Positions 5,542-8,867 of a DNA stretch of 8,867 bases are shown here, one piece after another. The position numbers were made by a program, and so were the translations under genes. Positions within the stretch are counted from its first letter, which is position 1. Each line of letters begins with the position of its first letter. The notes below the pieces were generated by a model that was given only the letters and a program-made list of their open reading frames with translations, had not been told where the DNA came from and searched no databases. The stretch is from an uncultured Eubacteriales bacterium (GTDB lineage Bacteria; Bacillota; Clostridia; Monoglobales; Monoglobaceae), in the NCBI GenBank assembly GCA_905205855.1, contig CAJLFL010000072.1:1-8867 (forward strand), written 5' to 3'.

Positions 5542-7281
5542 TTAGAATTTAGAACGTTGTGTATAATGCGTATGCAAAAGCTCATGTGCTTTATGTCCAC
5601 CCGGCTCACCGAGAAATTCATCATACAATTTTTTGATATCCGGATTCTCGTGGCTTTTGCGTATAGCTGAATTTGCATCCTCTGTATAAAGAGCTTTTGC
5701 ACGCTCAGCTTTAAGATTTATACTCATCTGAGTTTTAGCCGAAACTATCGGCTGACCTCCGCCTGTTACACATCCGCCAGGACATGCCATAATCTCTATG
5801 AAATCATATTCAGCCTCACCGTTCTTGATTGAATCAAGCAAAGCACGCGCATTACCGAGTCCGTGAGCAACAGCAATACGTACATTAAGGTCGCCCACCG
5901 ATACAACAGCAGTCTTTATACCGTCTGTTCCTCTTACTTGTGCAAACTCTATATTATCAAGTTCTTTGCCTGTCAGCTTTTCGGCAACTGTACGCAAAGC
6001 AGCCTCCATAACGCCGCCGGTTGCTCCAAAGATAACACCTGCTCCGCTTGCTTCTTCAAACGGATTATCAAACTTTTCGTCCGGCAAATCCTTAAAGTTG
6101 ATGCCTGCCTGCTTTATCATACGGGCAAGCTCTCTGGTAGAAATAACCGCATCAACATCCCGGTTTCCGTTAACCTCCATTTCCTCTCTGCCGCACTCAA
6201 ACTTTTTGGCAACACACGGCATAACGGACACTACAAAAATCTTTTCCGGATCAATACCGTTTTGTTCCGCATAGTATGTCTTTAGTATTGCGCCAAACAT
6301 CTGATGCGGAGATTTGCAGCTTGACAAGTTGTCAAGGAATTCAGGGAAATTATGCTCGCAGAACTTTATCCATCCCGGACTGCATGATGTAATCAGCGGC
6401 AGCTTTCCGCCATTTTGAATTCTGTTAATAAGCTCTGTTCCCTCCTCTATAATGGTAAGGTCAGCGCCGGTATCTGTATCAAATGTTTTGTCAAACCCTA
6501 TTCTACGCAGAGCAGCAGCCATTTTTCCTGTCACGGGAGTACCGATAGGCATACCGAACTCCTCACCTAAAGCTGCACGAACAGCCGGGGCCGTCTGAAC
6601 AATAACAACCTTTTCCGGATCAGCAATAGCGTCCCAAACAATATCTGTGCTGTCCTTTTCACGCAGTGCGCCGACAGGACAGGCAGCTATACACTGACCG
6701 CAGTTTACGCACGGAACCTCTGCCAATGATTTGTCAAATGGTGTTGAAATCGTTGTTCTGAACCCACGCTCAGTTGCATCTATTACCGCAACTGTCTGAA
6801 TCTTCTTGCAGACACTTACACAGCGGCGGCAAAGCACGCACTTATTATTATCCCGAACAATAGATGGTGATAAATCATCAATTTCATGCTCTAAGCGTTC
6901 GCCCTCATATGATATATCTGTAATTCCCAGCTCCTCAGCCAAAGTCTGAAGCTCACAATTACGGTTTCTTACACAGGTAAGACATTTACGATCGTGGTTT
7001 GACAATAAAAGCTCTAAAGTAACCTTGCGTGAACGGCGAACCTTAGGCGTATTTGTAAACACCTCAAGTCCCTCCGAAACAGGATATACACACGCTGCTT
7101 GGAGATTTCTTGCTCCCTTGACCTCCACAACACACATACGACATGAGCCTGTTTGGCTAACATCCTTTCAATAGCACAATGTCGGTATATCTATACCTGC
7201 GGTGCGCGCCGCCTGTAATACAGTATAATCAGCAGGAACAGTAATGTCCTGACCGTTAATTTTTATATTTACATTTTCCAT
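5542..7281 (-). CDS. hydA: NAD-linked [FeFe] hydrogenase catalytic subunit, in-frame TGA at codon 38
   Basis: Read through the TGA this is a 579-codon HydA of normal family length. Domains in order: N-terminal [2Fe-2S] ferredoxin domain (C36, C47, C50, C64); His-Cys [4Fe-4S] site (H96, C100, C103, C109); two [4Fe-4S] motifs (C148/151/154/158 and C191/194/197/201); H-cluster domain with TSCSPGW (C300), MPCVAKKFE (C356) and ACPGGC (C500, C504); C-terminal small-subunit segment ending KAHELLHTHYTQRSKF. With HydB and a HydC it would couple NADH and reduced ferredoxin to H2 in the cytoplasm. TSCSPGW has Ser where CpI-type enzymes have a second Cys. GGAG at 7292-7295 is 10 nt from the ATG at 7281. 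An ATG at 7290 is too close. If TGA truly stops translation, only a 37-residue peptide is made, and restarting at the ATG at 7137 would lose two [2Fe-2S] ligands. Confidence 0.85.
7140..7164 (-). other. Hairpin just after the hydA TGA, weak bSECIS candidate
   Basis: On the minus strand GATGTTAGCC (7164-7155) and GGCTCATGTC (7149-7140) pair at nine of ten positions, two of them G-U, around the loop AAACA. The loop starts 13 nt after the TGA. Known bacterial SECIS elements usually place the loop somewhat farther (about 16-37 nt) and have a G among its first two bases, so the match is incomplete. An alternative short stem CAT/ATG with loop GTCGT starts its loop 25 nt after the TGA, with G first, but is only 3 bp long before a mismatch. 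Confidence 0.25.
7168..7170 (-). other. In-frame TGA, codon 38 of hydA
   Basis: The frame reads DIPTLCY, TGA, KDVSQTGSCRMC. Related HydA proteins I recall usually have Leu here (TLCYLKD), with some variation. One base change from TTA would give TGA. Frame and spacing on both sides are perfect: C36 to C47 is ten residues and C47 to C50 is two. So this is not a frameshift and not a gene boundary. Confidence 0.9.
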
Positions 7282-7299
7282 GTCAGTCATTCTCCTTCC

Positions 7300-8867
7300 T
7301 TATTTCTTCTCTATCGCACCGAATTTACAGGTATCCATACAAGCTCCGCACTTAATACATTTTTCAGAATCAATAATAAACGGAGATTTGATTTCACCGC
7401 TGATTGCACCGACAGGACACTTTCTTGAGCAAGCGCTGCATCCCTTACATTTATCTGCAATAATGGTATAGTTAAGCAAATGCTTGCACACTCCTGCCGG
7501 ACATCGTTTATCTCTTACATGGGCGATATACTCATCGCGGAAATAACGTAAGGTTGACAAAACAGGATTTGGAGCTGTCTGTCCGAGTCCGCAGAGAGAG
7601 CCTTCCTTTATACTTAAACAAAGTTCCTCAAGGCGATCAAGATCCTCCATTGTTCCTTTTCCTCTTGTAATCTTGTCGAGAATCTCATACAAACGCTTTG
7701 TTCCTATACGGCAGGGAGAACACTTTCCGCAGGATTCGTCAACTGTAAATTCAAGGAAGAATTTTGCAATATCGACCATACAGTTATCCTCGTCCATTAC
7801 TATAAGACCGCCGGAACCCATCATTGAGCCGATTGCTATAAGAGAATCATAATCTATCGGTGTGTCCATAAGACTTGCAGGAATACAACCGCCTGACGGT
7901 CCGCCTGTCTGTGCAGCCTTAAACTTTTTACCGTTGGGAATTCCACCGCCGATTTCTTCAATAATTTCACGCAGTGTTGTACCCATCGGAATCTCAACAA
8001 GACCGGTGTTGTTTATCTTTCCGCCGAGAGCAAACACCTTTGTACCCTTGCTCTTTTCTGTTCCGATACCGCTGAACCATTCTGCTCCGTTTAAAATAAT
8101 CTGACAGACATTTGCATAGGTTTCTACATTGTTCAGTAAGGTCGGTTTCATCCACAGTCCCTTTACAGCCGGGAACGGAGGACGCGGACGCGGTTCACCG
8201 CGCATACCTTCTATTGATGTAAGCAAAGCTGTTTCCTCACCGCACACAAATGCCCCTGCACCAAGACGAAGCTCCAAGTCAAAATCAAAGTCGCTGCCGA
8301 GTATGTTTTTACCGAGCAGTCCGTATTCCTTAGCTTGATTTATAGCAATCTGCAAGCGCTGAACGGCAATAGGATATTCGGCACGGATATAAATATATCC
8401 CTGATTTGCGCCTACCGCGTATGCTGCAATAGCCATCGCCTCTATAACGCTGTGAGGGTCACCCTCTAATATACTTCTGTCCATAAACGCGCCGGGATCG
8501 CCCTCATCCGCATTACATGCAACAAACTTCTGATCTCCTTGTGCCTGTGCAGTAAACTGCCATTTTACACCGGTCGGGAATCCGCCGCCGCCGCGGCCGC
8601 GAAGTCCCGATGCCTTTATCTCATCTATAACCTGCTGCGGTGTCATCTCTGTCAATACCTTACCAAGAGCCTTGTACCCGTCAAAAGCTATGTATTCATC
8701 TATATTTTCAGGGTTAATAACACCGCAGTTTCGCAGTGCAACACGCATCTGTTTTTCGTAAAACTTAACCTCATTCAGGCTCTTGATTTCATCACTGCCC
8801 TCATGCACGGTTTCATCATACAAAAGCCGCTTTACAATACGACCTTTAAGAAGATGCTCCTCTACTA
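7300..8867 (-). CDS. hydB: [FeFe] hydrogenase NuoF-like flavoprotein subunit, 5' end missing
   Basis: Visible are 521 codons of a HydB subunit. The frame is open past the right edge (VEEHLLKGRIVKRLLYDET), so the N-terminal thioredoxin-like [2Fe-2S] region lies outside. Seen in order (visible numbering): FMN/NADH-binding GRGGGGFPTG (90-99), GAGAFVCGEETALL (202-215), the [4Fe-4S] site SCGKCSPC with C379, C382, C385 and C425, then a C-terminal 2[4Fe-4S] ferredoxin domain (C473/476/479/483 and C503/506/509/513). The C-terminal ferredoxin is what separates HydB from plain NuoF. It oxidises or reduces NAD(H) and passes electrons to HydA. Its TAA (7300-7302) touches the ribosome site of hydA, so the two are translated in tandem. 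The expected hydC would be upstream. Confidence 0.93.
   Translation of the reverse strand, partial: VEEHLLKGRIVKRLLYDETVHEGSDEIKSLNEVKFYEKQMRVALRNCGVINPENIDEYIAFDGYKALGKVLTEMTPQQVIDEIKASGLRGRGGGGFPTGVKWQFTAQAQGDQKFVACNADEGDPGAFMDRSILEGDPHSVIEAMAIAAYAVGANQGYIYIRAEYPIAVQRLQIAINQAKEYGLLGKNILGSDFDFDLELRLGAGAFVCGEETALLTSIEGMRGEPRPRPPFPAVKGLWMKPTLLNNVETYANVCQIILNGAEWFSGIGTEKSKGTKVFALGGKINNTGLVEIPMGTTLREIIEEIGGGIPNGKKFKAAQTGGPSGGCIPASLMDTPIDYDSLIAIGSMMGSGGLIVMDEDNCMVDIAKFFLEFTVDESCGKCSPCRIGTKRLYEILDKITRGKGTMEDLDRLEELCLSIKEGSLCGLGQTAPNPVLSTLRYFRDEYIAHVRDKRCPAGVCKHLLNYTIIADKCKGCSACSRKCPVGAISGEIKSPFIIDSEKCIKCGACMDTCKFGAIEKK

Noticed and set aside
5863..6285. Plus-strand frames opposite hydA, the ATPase and hydB
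   Set aside because: They are antisense shadows of well-supported genes and show no domains or ribosome sites.
5542..7137. hydA starting at the ATG at 7137
   Set aside because: It would begin in the middle of the [2Fe-2S] motif, losing Cys36 and Cys47, and there is no ribosome site. The upstream 48 codons are plainly HydA sequence with a good ribosome site at 7292-7300.
7168..7170. TGA read as tryptophan through a changed genetic code
   Set aside because: Trp is encoded by TGG elsewhere (for example in the metal ATPase), TGA is used as a stop for other frames, and no other gene here has an internal TGA.
1..8867. CRISPR arrays, insertion sequences, rRNA or riboswitches
   Set aside because: I saw no spaced direct repeats, no transposase, no rRNA sequence and no recognisable riboswitch core in any intergenic stretch.

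Overview
The window looks like chromosomal DNA from an anaerobic low-GC Firmicute, most likely a fermentative member of the Clostridia. The evidence is AT-rich intergenic DNA, strong AGGAGG-type ribosome sites, consensus sigma-A promoters, and a NAD-linked trimeric-type [FeFe] hydrogenase. Every gene I support with confidence lies on the minus strand, so transcription runs from high to low coordinates. Apart from one codon, the genes read in the standard code.

Right side (8867 to 5478): an NAD-linked [FeFe] hydrogenase operon. hydB (NuoF-like flavoprotein, 5' end outside the window) is followed 18 bp later by hydA (catalytic subunit) and a strong terminator. The third subunit (hydC/NuoE-like) would be expected upstream, outside the window. 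hydA has an in-frame TGA at codon 38, two residues after the first ligand of its N-terminal [2Fe-2S] cluster. All later cluster and H-cluster residues are intact. This is the most interesting observation in the window: a recent nonsense mutation, a sequence error, or UGA recoding such as selenocysteine.

Middle (5434 to 4113): a two-gene unit with its own promoter and terminator. The first gene is a DUF554-family membrane protein broken by a frameshift, probably with a small deletion. The second is an intact GNAT acetyltransferase whose ribosome site abuts the stop codon of the broken gene.

Metal-resistance operon (4082 to about 1427): an ArsR/SmtB repressor with a zinc-type alpha-5 site, a free-standing heavy-metal-associated (HMA) protein, and a P1B-2 Zn/Cd/Pb ATPase that lacks its own HMA domain. 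A 10-2-10 inverted repeat overlaps the -10 box and explains how the repressor would shut off the operon when zinc is low. The loose HMA protein probably takes the place of the missing N-terminal domain of the pump.

Left side (1407 to 1): a tRNA-Lys(CTT) gene with a consensus promoter and a terminator directly after its CCA end. Then follow about 1.2 kb with little intact coding, holding gene-end fragments, one unknown 95-residue ORF and several strong hairpins. At the edge, the promoter, ribosome site and first six codons of another minus-strand gene are visible.
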